A DNA stretch of 64,000 bases from Budorcas taxicolor (Eukaryota; Chordata; Mammalia; Artiodactyla; Bovidae): assembly GCF_023091745.1 (NCBI RefSeq), contig NC_068910.1:54725572-54789571 (forward strand), in the 5' to 3' direction. Each line of letters starts with the position of its first letter. Position 1 is the first letter of the stretch. The notes below the pieces were generated by a model. That model saw only the letters and a list, made by a program, of their open reading frames with translations, did no database searches and was not told where the DNA came from. The position numbers were made by a program, and so were the translations under genes. This document shows positions 32,889 to 44,342 of the stretch, in pieces.

Positions 32889-32995
32889 CACATGCCTTGT
32901 GTCCAAAAAACCGAAACATACAACAGAAGCAATATTTTAACAAATTCAATAGAGATTTTCAAAATGATCCACATCAAAAAAGTCTTTAAAAAATT

Positions 32996-33436
32996 TAGAT
33001 TCTGGATATAAAATCATAAGCATTTTTTCTTAATATTGCTAGCTGATGAGAAAACTGACAATACAAATTAAGAAACATTAACTTTTTCCCTGTGGCAATG
33101 GGAGTGGGGAGAAAGGCAGATGGAGAAAACAAATAATTTCTCTAATCCTACGTTAGGATCATCTGGCTTTTTTATATGGGTGGAGAAAAGGACCAGTAGA
33201 GATGGCCGAAGCTGCGTATTAGTCAGTGTGGGTAGGTTATGCTGTGGTAGCATCTCAGTGACTGACAACAACCAAGATTTCTTTCTTGTTTGCACTGTGT
33301 GACCGTGGTCGACCTGTGCCCTGTCATCCTTGACTCAGGACTCAGGTTGATGAAGTAGCTTCTATCTGGGACTCTGCGGTTTGTTGAGCATGGTGAACCC
33401 TATGCTGGGGCTTAAAGCTGCTCCTGGAAGTGATAC
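32996..33436. other. Unassigned
   Basis: No recognised element. Confidence 0.3.
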
Positions 33437-33563
33437 TGGAGAAGGAAACAGCATCCCACTCCAGTACTCTTGTCTGGAGAACCCCATGGACAGAGGAGCC
33501 TGGCGGGCTACAGTCCATGGGGTCACAAAGAGTTGGACACGACTGAAATGACTAAGCACACAC
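33437..33563 (+). mobile_element. Bov-tA SINE lacking the tRNA head
   Basis: Starts at TGGAGAAGGAAACAGCATCC and ends GACACGACTGAAATGACTAAG. 5'-truncated to the BovB-derived part. Confidence 0.85.
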
Positions 33564-34578
33564 AGAATTGATACATTTCACTTCTGTTCATGTTCCATTG
33601 GCCAAAGCAAATCATTTGGCAAGCCCAGAGATAGTAAGATGTGTGGTCCTCCAGCAGACGGCGTCCCTAACAGGGGGACAGTTATATAGTCCGTGAGTGG
33701 CCGAGTGGGGCATTAATTGACGGCAGCTGTTGCACTTTGAAATCTGGCTTGCGTTTGTGCCAAGGCCATGCTCCCTCTGTGCTGCTCCCCACCAAAGACT
33801 TGTGTGGTGGGGACCTAGTCCAGGAGGCAGGGGACTCCTTTGCTATCAACATGGCTCAAGGACACCCACACAGCTTTGCCAAACCTTCCTCTGGCTGCAC
33901 AGGGATCTCGAATGCCTCCACAAAAGCTCCTCTTCTGCTCTCTTTCTTGGGGTCACACTTGTGCCATCATCTGTTGACTCTCCCAGCTGGCTCCAGCTCA
34001 CTCCCTATTTCCATTCACACACACATTTGCCTGTCAAGTCCTTGGATGTTCAGGCCTTTCTTGGTAGAGTCCATCACAAAGTGTTCTATGGCAAGAAGGA
34101 ATTCAGGAGGAAGCCGAAACAAAGCTGAGTGGCTGATGAGTCTCTGGAGGTGTTTGAGTCACTCGTACTTACAAATGCACGTGGGCATCTGGAATGGTGT
34201 GTATGTCCTAGCAGGAGGGCTGTAGGGCCTGTACTGTCAGGATGGCTAGATAGAGACACAGATACTCAGGTTCTGTACTGAACGGTTGGTCAGAGTACCT
34301 GTCCGGCTCAGAGTCCTCCTAAGGAAGACGGCCCCACTCATGGCCTTGTGCGAGGGAGGCAGCTCTTACGGCCACGCAATACACCATGTGGTTGTTTAGA
34401 CCCAAGACCCGAACCCAAGAGCAGCCAGTAATAGCTGGTCTGGGCAGTGAAGTGTGAAGAGCTCTGTCTCAATACAGTTCTCTTGGAATTTGAACCGGGA
34501 CCTTTTTTTTTAAAGTGTAGGTTCTTCCAGGAGAAGATTCTGAGAGGATAATGTGGGCGTAGGAAGTTTATTTGGAAG
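33564..34578. other. Unassigned 1.0 kb
   Basis: No repeat recognised. Two overlapping forward frames of 132 and 162 codons (33730-34225) lie here, with Ser/Leu/Pro-rich products and no known domain or splice signals. Confidence 0.25.
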
Positions 34579-34773
34579 TGTAATGGTTAACTTTATGTAT
34601 CAACTTGACCGGCCTAAGGAATGCGTAAATAGCTGGTAAGGCCTTATTTCTAGGCATGTCTGTGAGAGTGTGTCTGGATCAAACACCCTGATCAACAAGG
34701 TTCGGTTGACTCAGTACAGAGATCCACCCTCACTAGTGTGGGTGGGCATTGTCCAACCGCCTGAATGGAAGAA

Positions 34774-34980
34774 GTAAAGTCGTTCAGTCGTGTCCAACTC
34801 TTTGCGACCCTGTGGACTGTAGCCTACCAGGCTTCTCCATCCATGGGATTCTCCAGGAAAGAATACCGGAGTGGGTTACCATTTCCTTCTCCAGGGGATC
34901 TTCCCGACCCAGGAATCGAACCCGGGTCTCCTGCATTGGAGGCAGACGCTTTAACCTCTGAGCCACCAGGGAAAGACCTA
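34774..34980 (-). mobile_element. Bov-tA SINE nested in the MLT2 LTR, perfect TSD
   Basis: Complete antisense Bov-tA ending in CTCTGAGCCACCAGGGAAAG. Perfect TSD AATGGAAGAA at 34764-34773 and 34981-34990. Confidence 0.93.
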
Positions 34981-35014
34981 AATGGAAGAAACAAGGGCAA
35001 ATTCTCTCTCTCTC

Positions 35015-35303
35015 TTTTAAATTGAATTAATTTGCTGCAACTTGGCTTTCTCTAGTTGTGGTGAGTGGGGGTGGGGACTACTCCCCTTTGCAGTGCCTGG
35101 GCTTCCCGCCGTGGGGTCTCCTCCTGTTGCAGAGCTCAGGGTCTAGGAGTGCAGGCTTCAGTGGTTGCGGCACAGGAGCTCGGTGGTTGGGGTGTATGTC
35201 TTAGCTGCTCCGTGGCACGTGGGATTTTCCCAGACCAGGGATCAAACCTGTGTCCCCTGTATTCGCAGGTGGATTCTTAACCTCTGGACCACCAGGGAAG
35301 TCC
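35015..35303 (-). mobile_element. CHR-type SINE, long form, nested in the MLT2 LTR
   Basis: Tail complement TTTAAATTGAATTAATTTGC, GC-rich repeat middle, head complement GGACCACCAGGGAAGTCC. TSD AAATTCTCTCTCTCTC (about 35000-35014) and AAATTTTCTCTCTCTC (35304-35318). Confidence 0.88.
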
Positions 35304-35583
35304 AAATTTTCTCTCTCTCATCTCTTTTCTCCTTCCCTTTGAGATCAGAGCTCCTAGTTCTCAGGCCTTTGGACTCTGAGGCTTACACTTGTAGGCTCCT
35401 GGTTCTCAGGTCTTTGTAATCTGATTGAATTACACCCCTGGCTTTGTTAACTCACCAGCTTGTAGATGGCCAACTGTGGGATTTCTTAGCCTCCATAACT
35501 GACTGAACCAATTCTGTAATAAATTTCCTATCAATCCATCTATCCATCCATCCTATTGGTTCTTTCTCTCTGGAGAACTAACA

Positions 35584-36919
35584 TCAGAGGTGATTCCAGG
35601 AATTATAGAGACTATGATAAGAAAATGGGATGCATAGGAGGAAAAAACTGTGAAGTGAGTGAGGGGTTATTCTGGGCAATAACTGGAGCTCACCTCTACT
35701 GGGGACCCTTTCAGAAACTGTGTGGACTCATATGGATTTGTCTCTCTGGAGGACGGGTGAGTAAGACACTGACTCACTCATTCATGGAGTGCCCATCCCA
35801 ATAAGTAATACCCCCCTCCCCCATGACAATGAGCAATAAGAACTCTACCAGTTGAGGGCTATTGCTTCTAGGGCGTTAATTCCTTTACTTTTCTGGATTG
35901 TACTTGCTGCAGCTGAGCAAGGACCCATGGGACCTCTGGTGAAGTCAAAAGGGCAGCTCAACCTGCTGGAAACTCTGCCACAGCTGCGGTGGCCTTAGGG
36001 GCAGGCAAAGGGGCCTTGAAAGTATCTGCAGAAACTTATAAGGAGAGAAACAGGAGTAGGAATTGAGAAGACATGGAAGAACAGGAAGCGGAAAATATTG
36101 AGATACTGTGAGTAAGCAGAAGCTGAGAGGTGGAAGGAGAGATGAAGATAGAAAACACATATATTGAGTAGCTGGTTTGGTCATGGGAAAATTTAGTGGG
36201 TGACAGGGACAGGCGAATTCTGCTGGGACACTGGCACTTCTTTCTTTTTCCATCCCCCACCTTGCAAGACAAGCATATAATGGACATAAAAGCATATCCA
36301 TGCTTTTTAGTGAGTAACATTTCTCTGTGGCTCTTTACTATACTGATTAGAGATTAAGTCCTCAGTTTCAGGGATAAGATTGAAACTAGAAGTGGGTTTT
36401 TGCCCCTAAATGAACGGATGTTCATGCAGATTTTCAGGACACTTGGAAAACACAAGCAAACATTAAGACTGAGACACTGAGACACAACGGGGGAAGAAAA
36501 AGGAAGGCTCTGGCTAGGAACGGGTTGTGAGGTTCCAGGTTCTCCGTGGGCCTGCTTCACTGCTGCAGGGTGTGGCTCACAGGTGCACAGGCCGGGGCTC
36601 TCGCACAATTGGAGTCCTGCCTTCGCTGAGAGGGGGGAGCAGCCTTTCCTCCATGGGTCTCAGCAGGTGCAGGGGTAGCCCCGTGTGTCCTACTGCTTGG
36701 CTGCCCCAAGACCCGACTGTCAGGTCCTTGCTATCTCTGGGGTCAGGTGGATTTAGGTCTCACTGTTATCAAGGATGACCGGGTATTCAGGACCCAAACA
36801 TCCCAGGTGCACTTAAGTCACTGATTATCCTTTAAAAATGCCTAGTTAAAATCCAGCCACATCCCTACAGTGTAAATTTATTAATAGAATTAGTCCCTAA
36901 ATGTGAAACATTACATTTA
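35584..36919. other. Unassigned 1.3 kb
   Basis: No recognised repeat. It follows the LTR directly but shows no tRNA primer-binding site or gag-like frame, so I do not call ERV interior. Confidence 0.3.
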
Positions 36920-37702
36920 TCAAGGCTGCTATCCAAAAGTCTACAAGCAATAAATGCTGGAGAAGATGTGGAGAAAAGGGAACCCTCTTACACTTTTGGT
37001 GGGAATGCAAACTAGTTAGCCACTATGGAGAACAATCTGGAGATTCCTTTAAAAACTGGAAATAGAACTGCCTTATGACCCAGCAATCCCACTGCTGGGT
37101 GTACACACTGAGGAAAACAGAATTGAGAGAGACACGCATAGCCAGGACATGGAAGCAACCTAGATGTCCATCAGCAGACAAATGGATAAGAAAGCTGTGG
37201 TACATATACACAATGGAGTATTATGCAGCCATTCAAAAGAATACATTTGAATCAGTTCTAATGAGGTGGATGAAACTGGAGCCTATTATACAGAGTGAAG
37301 TAAGCCAGAAAGAAAAACACTGATACAGTATACTAACACATATATATGGAATTTAGAAAGATGGTAACAATAACCCTGTATGCGAGACAGCAAAAGAGAC
37401 ACAGATGTATAGAATGGACTTTTGGACTCTGAGGGAGAGGGAGAGGGTGGGATGATTTGGAAGAATGGCATTGAAACATGTATACTATCATGTAAGAAAT
37501 GAATCGCCAGTCTATGTTCGATATAGGATACAAGATGCTTGGGGCTGGTGCATGGGGATGATCCAGAGAGATGATACGGCGTGGGAGGTGGGAGGGGGGT
37601 TCAGGATTGGGAACTCATGTATACCCGTGGCTGATTCATGTCAATGTATGGCAAAATCAATACAGTATTGTAAAGCAAAATAAAGTAAAAAAAAAAAAAA
37701 AA
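36920..37702 (+). mobile_element. L1 3' end, first of a head-to-tail pair
   Basis: From AAGGCTGCTATCC through the ORF2 end and 3'UTR (GGGAGAGGGAGAGG, CATGTATACTATCATGTAAG) to the tail CAGTATTGTAAAGCAAAATAAAG and an A tract (37688-37702). It includes the C-terminal words KLWYIYTMEYYAAI in a broken frame (37075-37323). Confidence 0.9.
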
Positions 37703-38235
37703 AGAAAGCTGTGGTACATATACACAATGGAGTATTATGCGGCCATTAAAAAGAATACATTTGAATCAGTTCTAATGAGGTGGATGAAACTGAAGCCGAT
37801 TATACAGATTGAAGAAAGCCAGAAAGAAAAACACCAATACAGTAATACTAATGCATATATATGGAATTTAGAAAGATGGTAACGATAACCCTGTATGTGA
37901 GACAGCAAAAGAGACACAGATGTACAGAACAGTCTTTTGGACTCTGTGGGAGAGGGAGAGGGTGGGATGATTTGGGAGAATGGCACTGAAACATGTATAA
38001 TATCATATGTGAAACAAATTACCAGTCCAGGTTTGATGCATGATACAGGATGCTCGGGGCTGGTGCACTGGGATGACCCAGAGGGGTGGTACGGGGAGGG
38101 AGGAGGGAAGGGGGTTCAGGATGGGGAACACATGTACACCCGTGGTGGATTCATGTTGATGTATGGCAAAACCAATACAATATTTTAAAGTAATTAGCTT
38201 CTAATTAAAATAAATAAATTTAAATTTAAGAAAAA
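37703..38235 (+). mobile_element. L1 3' end, second of the pair, different subtype
   Basis: Begins AGAAAGCTGTGGTACATATA directly after the first copy's A tract and repeats the same ORF2/3'UTR segment. It ends differently (AATATTTTAAAGTAATTAGC, CTAATTAAAATAAATAAATT). ORF2 remnant at 37703-37882. Confidence 0.9.
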
Positions 38236-38975
38236 AATGCACAATAAAACAAAAATAAACAAATTTTTTAAAATGCAATAATCATCTTTATATTTAACAT
38301 TGACAAATTTCAACCAGTTTAGGGGAAAGTTTGGGATCTAAAGAAAGTCTTGTTCCAAAGTGATATTTGTTTGGCAGATGTGGGAGTTACTCAGGACCCC
38401 TAAAGAGATTGCCCTGAAAATTAATGCAATGACAGCATCTTACAAGCTTTGTCAACTGTTCTATCCTTTCTTGGCCACTAAGACAACATAACACCATGAA
38501 ACATCCCAGGCTTGTCCTATCCATTCTCTGCCTCCATTAAAGTGTCCCTGTGCAGGCTTCCACTCCCATCTCATTTAAGGTGTGCACGGCTGGGCGGGGC
38601 TCACTGTGTCCCATGATATTGGCCTTTTCGTAGAGAACCTCTGAGGATACTGCTGATCACAGGTTGGGCTCTTCGGGAAGCAGATGCTGAGATGCATTCA
38701 GGAGGGTAAAACACTTACTGGGGAGTCACACCCAGGGAAGCAAAAGGGCATGGAGCAGGACCGCACAGTGGGAGCTGTCAGACCAGGGTGCACATTGAAC
38801 GGAGCCTCGGCCAGCTCCAGGGAGAGCCTCAGAGCAAGACGGTCCTTTATCGGGTCCTGTGCTGGGTGGAGATGGTTTGGTCCTGTATCACTGCTCTGCT
38901 CAGTCATTGGCTGGAAACCTCTTGAGAAGAGCATGAACTTGACTTGAAAGTGGAGGTTGTTGGACGCTCATCCTC
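38236..38975. other. Unassigned 0.7 kb
   Basis: Single-copy-looking. Frames at 38684-38947 overlap on both strands and lack exon signals. Confidence 0.3.
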
Positions 38976-39080
38976 CTTTTCTTTTGGTTGCACAGCTCAT
39001 CAGATCTTAGTTCCCCAGCCAGGGATTGGACCTGCACTGGAAGCACAGAGTCTTAACCACTGGACCACCAGGGAAGTCCC
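38976..39080 (-). mobile_element. CHR-type SINE, short
   Basis: TTTTCTTTTGGTTGCACAGC at the left, GGACCACCAGGGAAGTCCC at the right. Shorter than the other copies in the tail. Confidence 0.85.
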
Positions 39081-40010
39081 TTCCCATGCGCCTTGAGTTC
39101 TTTCTTAGAGAGCTGTCTGAGTGGTGCGTCTCTGTGTCCACCATGTTCACTTAACCCAAGGAAAGACCATACACCATGGAATTCTTAAGGCCATATTATT
39201 GAGCTGAGGCGTGTTTATAAATGTGTGTTCAGGGACTACTTTGTGCTGGATATGTTCACAAAGCATGTATCTTCTGACATTTTGAGCAAAAGAAGAAAAA
39301 AGGAAAAAGAGAGAGAGCTTTTTTTGTTACTCCCTTCCCCACTTCATATTGTCTTTTGTTTGGCCGTCTTGCTTGGCAGAATATTTAAGTCCTACTTATC
39401 TTTCAAGGCTCAGGTCAGGATTATCATGGTGTCAAAATATTTAAATTGGAACTCTCCCAGAAAATCAAGGATGTGTTTGAAATCCTGTGCCTTCAAATCA
39501 CCAGTGCTGGCCAGCTTTGCGGATTTTCTGTCAGAGGGAGACCTGGTTTTGGTTTTATTTTTGCTGACCTTGATCTGTTGTATGTTTCCGGACACACTGA
39601 CTGCTTGACCCTCATCAAGCCCTTAGCTCACTGGGACAAGGAGTGTTCTCAGGGCCCCCATGGGACCGCTGTGAGTTTCTGTCCTGGCCTGAGTGTTGTC
39701 ACAGAGGTCAATCTGCTCTCTCTTATTTGGCCTGAGTTGCCACATGCCTCTTATCACATGTACCTCTTGCTACATTGAGTGTGTTTTTGGTGTTTAAAGG
39801 TGTGTGTCCTTTCTTACAACACGATCTGTAACACAAGCCAGATGCTTCATCTGGCACTTATTTGAAGACACAGTCATGGGCCCCCTTGCTGGGAAAAAAC
39901 CTGCTTGTGATGAGCTCAGGGAGAGGTGACAGTGTGTTGGTGTGTTGGCTTCTGATCTGGAGCATATAGATATGGCTGCAACAAATTTAACTGTGAAGAT
40001 GCAAGTAACA
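39081..40010. other. Mostly unassigned; possible L2 trace
   Basis: ATCTTTCAAGGCTCAGGTCA at about 39398-39417 recalls the L2 3' region. The rest is unassigned. Confidence 0.3.
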
Positions 40011-40148
40011 GGGACTTCCCTGGGGGTTCAGTGGTTAAGACTTTGCACTTCCAATACGCACTTCCAATGGGCACTGGTTCCATTCTTGGTCAGGGAACTA
40101 AGAACCCACATGTAGGAAGGTGTGGTCCAAAAAATAAATAAATAATTT
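40011..40148 (+). mobile_element. CHR-type SINE with internal duplication
   Basis: Head GGGACTTCCCTGGGGGTTCA, box B-like GGTTCCATTCTTGGTC, tail CCAAAAAATAAATAAATAA. A CACTTCCAAT word is repeated at about 40046 and 40062. Confidence 0.88.
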
Positions 40149-41500
40149 TCTTAAAGACGCATGGGCCATTTGACAGATTTTCAGGGGTAATGCTGACTTT
40201 GTGAATTTCACCTTATGGACAGAATAACTACAGCCAAACCGTTGGTCTGCTGTAGTCAAACAGGCCTTTCACTGATGCTTATTGAGCCTCTGTGATGTGC
40301 TGTTCTCGGTTGGCCTCCTCCTCACCCAGCTCCCACTTGGCAGAGCCTGTGACTCTTCCTGCTCCCGGCGGGAGCATCCCCAACCGCCTCACCTGCTGAG
40401 TTATCTCTGTGCTTGCCATCCTTTTTCCTCAGAACTTTCCCTAAATTCAGACACAGCATCTCCTGTCTCCCTCGCTTCAAACCCTACTCCCATTCCTGCT
40501 GCATGACTGCTAGTCATTTTGATGAAGAATTAGCCCCTTAGATGCTAATCCATGAATCTCTACAGAAGGTCTTGTGTTGAAAGCACATGGCCTGGATGGT
40601 CAGAATGTCCTCTTCCAAGAAAAGACTTTGAGGGCAAAAATGAGGTTGGACAGCTCTCATAATGGTTTCCAAATCACCCCTGGAATGAGATAATAGGGAT
40701 CATACAACTGGGTCTTTCTGTTGATGGCTGGTTGGTGCATTTATGCAGTGAAGTTAAGGTCTTGTTGGCAATTCCACTTTGTTATTAAAGAAACTCTCTA
40801 AAGTTGGTCTTCTTGTGTTTTCCTTGAACTTTCTGCCAATTTTCTCTCAGAACATGGCTTTGTAGACAGGAGTTGCCTTGGAAAAAGATCCTTCATCTTT
40901 CAATGATATTTATTTTCAAAGGCACTAAAACAATAATTTGTGGTGTCTTTATAATAGAGTTTAAATGAATTAATAAATTTAGCTTTCATGTTATTATGAA
41001 GTTTTTATTTTCAGCTGTAAAGTAGGATTTTTATAGTTTTGTGGACTTAGGCAAGAAGAGATGTGTATCAAAGCTAATATAGATTTCAGCTTTTATGTGT
41101 TAAAATGTATAATATATTCATCAATGCAGGAAATTAATATTGTGCCTTTTTCCTTATAAACATTGAAAATCAGTCATGATACTTTTTAATAGAGGTGAAA
41201 TGAATAAAATCACCTTTTAACATAACAATCCGACATTTTCATTGCATCTTCCCCAGTGTGGTGCATGGCATGATGGTAAAACATTAACTTTGGTTAGCTA
41301 TTAAGTCTGATTGTGAGAGCTGTTGTTTCCCCCTAGCGTCTATGCGCTCCAGGTCAGCTCTCGGTCTCTGTGTTCTTGGCACCTAGCACATAGTAGGCCT
41401 ACAGTATATATATTTAGGAGCCAACTCATAATTTTGAGTTTGTCAGGCCCCAAGAGCTGTGATTTGCGGAAATAAAAAGACTTGGTGATAAGATTCGGTG
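40149..41500. other. Unassigned 1.35 kb, AT-rich in the second half
   Basis: No repeat is seen. 40880-41230 is strongly AT-rich with many TTAAT and TTTAT words, free of known repeats and of open frames. Could be non-coding conserved DNA or simply AT-rich. Confidence 0.3.
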
Positions 41501-41715
41501 AGCTTCCCAGGTGGCGCGAGTGGTACAGGACCCACCAGCCAATGCAGGAGATGTAGGTTTGACCCCTGGCTCAGGAAATTCCCCTGGAGGAGGGCATGGC
41601 AACCCACTCCAGTATTCTTGCCTGCAGAATCCCATGAACAGAGGAGCCTAGCAGGCTATAGTCTGTGGGGTCGCGAACAGTCAGACACAACTAAAGTGAC
41701 TTAGCACATATGCAC
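41501..41715 (+). mobile_element. Bov-tA SINE with TSD
   Basis: AGCTTCCCAGGTGGCGCGAG to CAACTAAAGTGACTTAGCAC. TSD GATAAGATT (41487-41495) and GATATGATT (41716-41724). Confidence 0.92.
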
Positions 41716-41764
41716 GATATGATTTTGTAAATCTGTGTGCAAGGGCAAAGGAGGGGCCTGGTGT

Positions 41765-41830
41765 CTGGTGAGTGCCTATTATATGCTAGGTATCCTGATT
41801 GTCATACCATGCAGCATCTATGGAACTAGC
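41765..41830 (-). mobile_element. MIR trace (antisense)
   Basis: GAGTGCCTATTATATGCTAG resembles the MIR 3' complement (TGCTATGTGCCAGG-type). Short. Confidence 0.4.
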
Positions 41831-41880
41831 TTGAGCTCTATGGAGTTATCTGTATGGATAGCGCACCCTTAGCTCTTTAA

Positions 41881-42151
41881 GGGAGAAGGCAATGGCACCC
41901 CACTCCAGTACTGTTGCCTGGGAAATCCCATGGATAGAGGAGCCTGGTAGGTTGCAGTCCATGGGGTCACTAAGAGTCAGACACGACTGAGTAACTTCAC
42001 TTTCACTTTTCACTTTCATGCATTGGAGAAGGAAATGGCAATCCACTCCAGTGTTCTTGCCTGGAGAATCCCAGGGACGGAAGCCTGGTGGGCTGCCGTC
42101 TATGGGGTTGCACAGAGTTGGACATGACTGAAGCGACTTAGCAGCAGCAGC
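41881..42151 (+). mobile_element. BOV-A2 SINE with perfect TSD
   Basis: Both BovA monomers, linker TTCACTTTTCACTTTCATG, and AGCAGCAGCAG tail. TSD AGCTCTTTAA at 41871-41880 and 42152-42161 is identical. The second monomer has a small deletion (GGGACGGAAGCC). Confidence 0.93.
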
Positions 42152-42161
42152 AGCTCTTTAA

Positions 42162-42626
42162 GAACAGGGGACAGACCCAATCCTGTCATAGCCAAGCCTC
42201 TTGCCAGGAGAAACCACGAAATGTTCCAGGTGCTTGTTGGTAGTTCCCTGATTTCAAGAACTTTCGGGGCAGGGAATGACTTTGCATTGTTCTTAGGGTC
42301 CATTCTGATGGGATTAGCCTTGGAAGAGTTTCTCCGTCTTTGCCCAAGTCTTTCTGGTTCATTTCAGAGTCACTGTGGGCCCAGATGAGGTGAAGAGATG
42401 CTCCATCCCGGAAGTGCCAGTCAGGGTCATGAACCCACTTCTTTCTAATTATGTTCCAGGGTCAGGTTATCTGGAGGTTGTCTTCCATGGGGAGAAAACT
42501 ACTATCAGATCCAGCATGAGCAGCCCTAGACAGCTTACCTCATCTCTCCATGCAAATGAAAATTCTCATAACTGCCTTGCAGGCTAAGAATGAGATGAGT
42601 TTATATATGCAACCTGCTGGCAGGCT
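42162..42626. other. Unassigned
   Basis: No recognised element. Confidence 0.3.
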
Positions 42627-42885
42627 ATACCAGTTATCTGTTGTCCCAGGGATTTCTGGTAACAGATGACCACAAAACCACAGGGGCGTATAACAATAAG
42701 TGTTTATTGCTCTTGTGTTTGGGTCTGCTGGGGGTTGACTAGATGGTTCTGCAGATCTAGGCTGGGCTTGCTTATATGTCTGTGGCTCGTCTACCTGTCA
42801 GCGGGCTGATCTAGGCTGAGACAAACCACACACCTCTCATTCTTTGTCAGGGTAGCCTGGGCAGAGGTTCAAGAGAACTTACGTA
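42627..42885 (-). mobile_element. MLT1-like LTR (antisense)
   Basis: TACCAGTTATCTGTTG, CAGATGACCACAAAACCACA and GCGTATAACAATAAGTGTTTATTG match the complement of the MLT1 3' end. Confidence 0.6.
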
Positions 42886-42990
42886 TAAACAGCGGATTCA
42901 CTTTGCTGTACAGCAGAAACTCACGCAACAGTGTAGAGCAACTATATTCACTGCTCCCTGCCCTTTCCCCACCCCCCACCACCCCCGGAA
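42886..42990 (+). mobile_element. L1 3' terminal fragment
   Basis: GGATTCACTTTGCTGTACAG and AGCAGAAACTCACGCAACAG, then AGAGCAACTATATTCA, as in an L1 3' end (compare 50341-50390). The last bases diverge. Confidence 0.65.
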
Positions 42991-42999
42991 AAGAAAAGA

Positions 43000-43358
43000 G
43001 ACATTCTATTCCCCTAATCCTTAGAGCAGGCTTGTCCTCTGACTTGCTTTGGCCAATCAGGTGATGGTGTTGCCAGTTCTGAGCCTCAAGAGACATCCGG
43101 GCCTTTGTAACTCCTCTGCCATTGCCATGTGGGTGTGCCTGGTCTGGACGTGTGGGCAGAGCCGGGCCACCCAAGGCGACGCCAGCCTAGAACAGCTAAT
43201 AGCAGCCAAGCTGGAGTCTCATGAGGGGTCCAGTCAAGACTCCAAAGCTGCCTCCTGGCCTCTGAGTGACCCAAACACACAAGCTAAAAACACTTATCAT
43301 CTCTCACCGTCTGTCGCTATTGATTAGACAGCGTTATTGCAGAAACAGCTAATGGATA
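43000..43358 (+). mobile_element. MLT1-like LTR
   Basis: CCTCTGACTTGCTTTGGCC, GTGTTGCCAGTTCTGAGCC, GAGACATCCGGGCC and an ending CAGAAACAGCTAATGGATAC follow the MLT1 order. The poly(A)-signal part is diverged. Confidence 0.6.
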
Positions 43359-44129
43359 CTTGTGTCCACTGCCAGACAGTGTGCTGGGATTTAGAGTGGT
43401 CCTGGATGCCCAGCATCTCTTTGCTCCTGTTCATTTTCAGAGCCTGGTCCTCCCGAATTCTTGGCAATTAGTGCAAGTGATCCAGTATCTTTTCAGCAAA
43501 TGCCCTTTGTGCTTATATCAGCCAGAGGCAATTTCTATTTCCCACACTGAAGAATTCTGTCTAGTACTATGAAAAGATCATGCTGACTCTTATTAACTTT
43601 CTTCCATTTCTGCCTCTGTTTGAACTGGCACTTACCTTCTTGAACTTGTTTCCTTCCTGAATGATACAGCGTCTGACACACTGTCTTCCCCAGGAAACCT
43701 CCCCTGACTAATTGGGAGGTGCCAGTCTGTCCTTGTATCTTCTCTTTTTTGAGAGCCAGCATCTTCTCAGCCTCACTTGTCACTGTCCCCCACTATGCTC
43801 AAAGCAACCGTGAAGAAACTGCCATTGTTCTCAGAGAAGTGATTCATCTGTTGGATGTTTACAGAATTATCATTGTTCATGTCATCATTGCCCATTATAG
43901 AGAGTAACTGTGCAGTGGACACAGATGGTGTTGATTTAACCAATTTTTTGTACACCATGAAGATATTCTCTTGATTCAGGTGAGTGGATCAGCCCTTCGG
44001 TGATGATGAATAATCAAATACTAGACAGAGACAGGAAGCTGTTGGCCAGATTAATTTGCTCCCAAGAAGGTTGCCTGAACTGAGTTGTGACATTGGAGTT
44101 GAAGAAGTGGATTGGGACCTTTGGCATAT
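43359..44129. other. Unassigned, possible L2 remnants
   Basis: Pyrimidine-rich segments at 43570-43800 (AGGAAACCTCCCCTGAC) look L2-like but cannot be secured. Confidence 0.3.
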
Positions 44130-44342
44130 TGAAAAGAGTGAGGACCTTGGCACCAAAACGCTGAGTTTGCATCTTGGCTGTATGCCTTAGAAAAACGATT
44201 CAACCGTTCCAGAAACCAGTTTCCTGAACTCTAAAATGGGGGCACAAACCAATACTCTTGCCGTGCATTGGTCAAAGTTGTAACAGTCGAAAGACATAGA
44301 GCTCACAAATATGCTTTGTAAAAAAAAAAAAAACAAAAAAAA
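44130..44342 (+). mobile_element. MIR SINE followed by an A-rich tract
   Basis: MIR words CACCAAAACGCTGAGTTTGC, GCTGTATGCC, CAGTTTCCTGAACTCTAAAA. At 44319-44342 an A tract follows, which MIR does not carry, so the A run is separate. Confidence 0.65.

Larger units (their letters stand above)
32581..32995 (+). mobile_element. CHR-type SINE split by a Bov-tA
   Basis: Head GGGACTTCCCTGGTGGTCTG, box B GGTTTGATCTCTAATC, then interruption, then the tail (CACATGCCTTGTGTCC, ACAGAAGCAATATTTTAAC, TTCAATAGAGATTTTC). The host is the long-tail subtype. Confidence 0.9.
34579..35583 (+). mobile_element. MLT2-type ERVL solo LTR, split by two SINEs
   Basis: It starts TGTAATGGTTAACTTTATG and continues with TATCAACTTGACC and GTGTGGGTGGGCATTGTCC, resuming after the SINEs with TTCTCAGGCCTTTGGACTC, CCTCCATAACTG, TAATAAATTTCC (poly(A) signal) and CATCCTATTGGTTC, and ending GAGAACTAACA. 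LTR pieces are 34579-34773, 34991-35014 and 35304-35583. An old mammalian ERVL LTR; no internal retroviral genes follow. Confidence 0.85.

Noticed and set aside
35584..36919. ERVL interior following the MLT2 LTR
   Set aside because: No primer-binding site, no gag or pol-like frame; treated as unassigned flank of a solo LTR.
37703..38235. Simple tandem duplication of the first L1
   Set aside because: The tails differ in sequence and type, so a plain duplication does not account for the pair.
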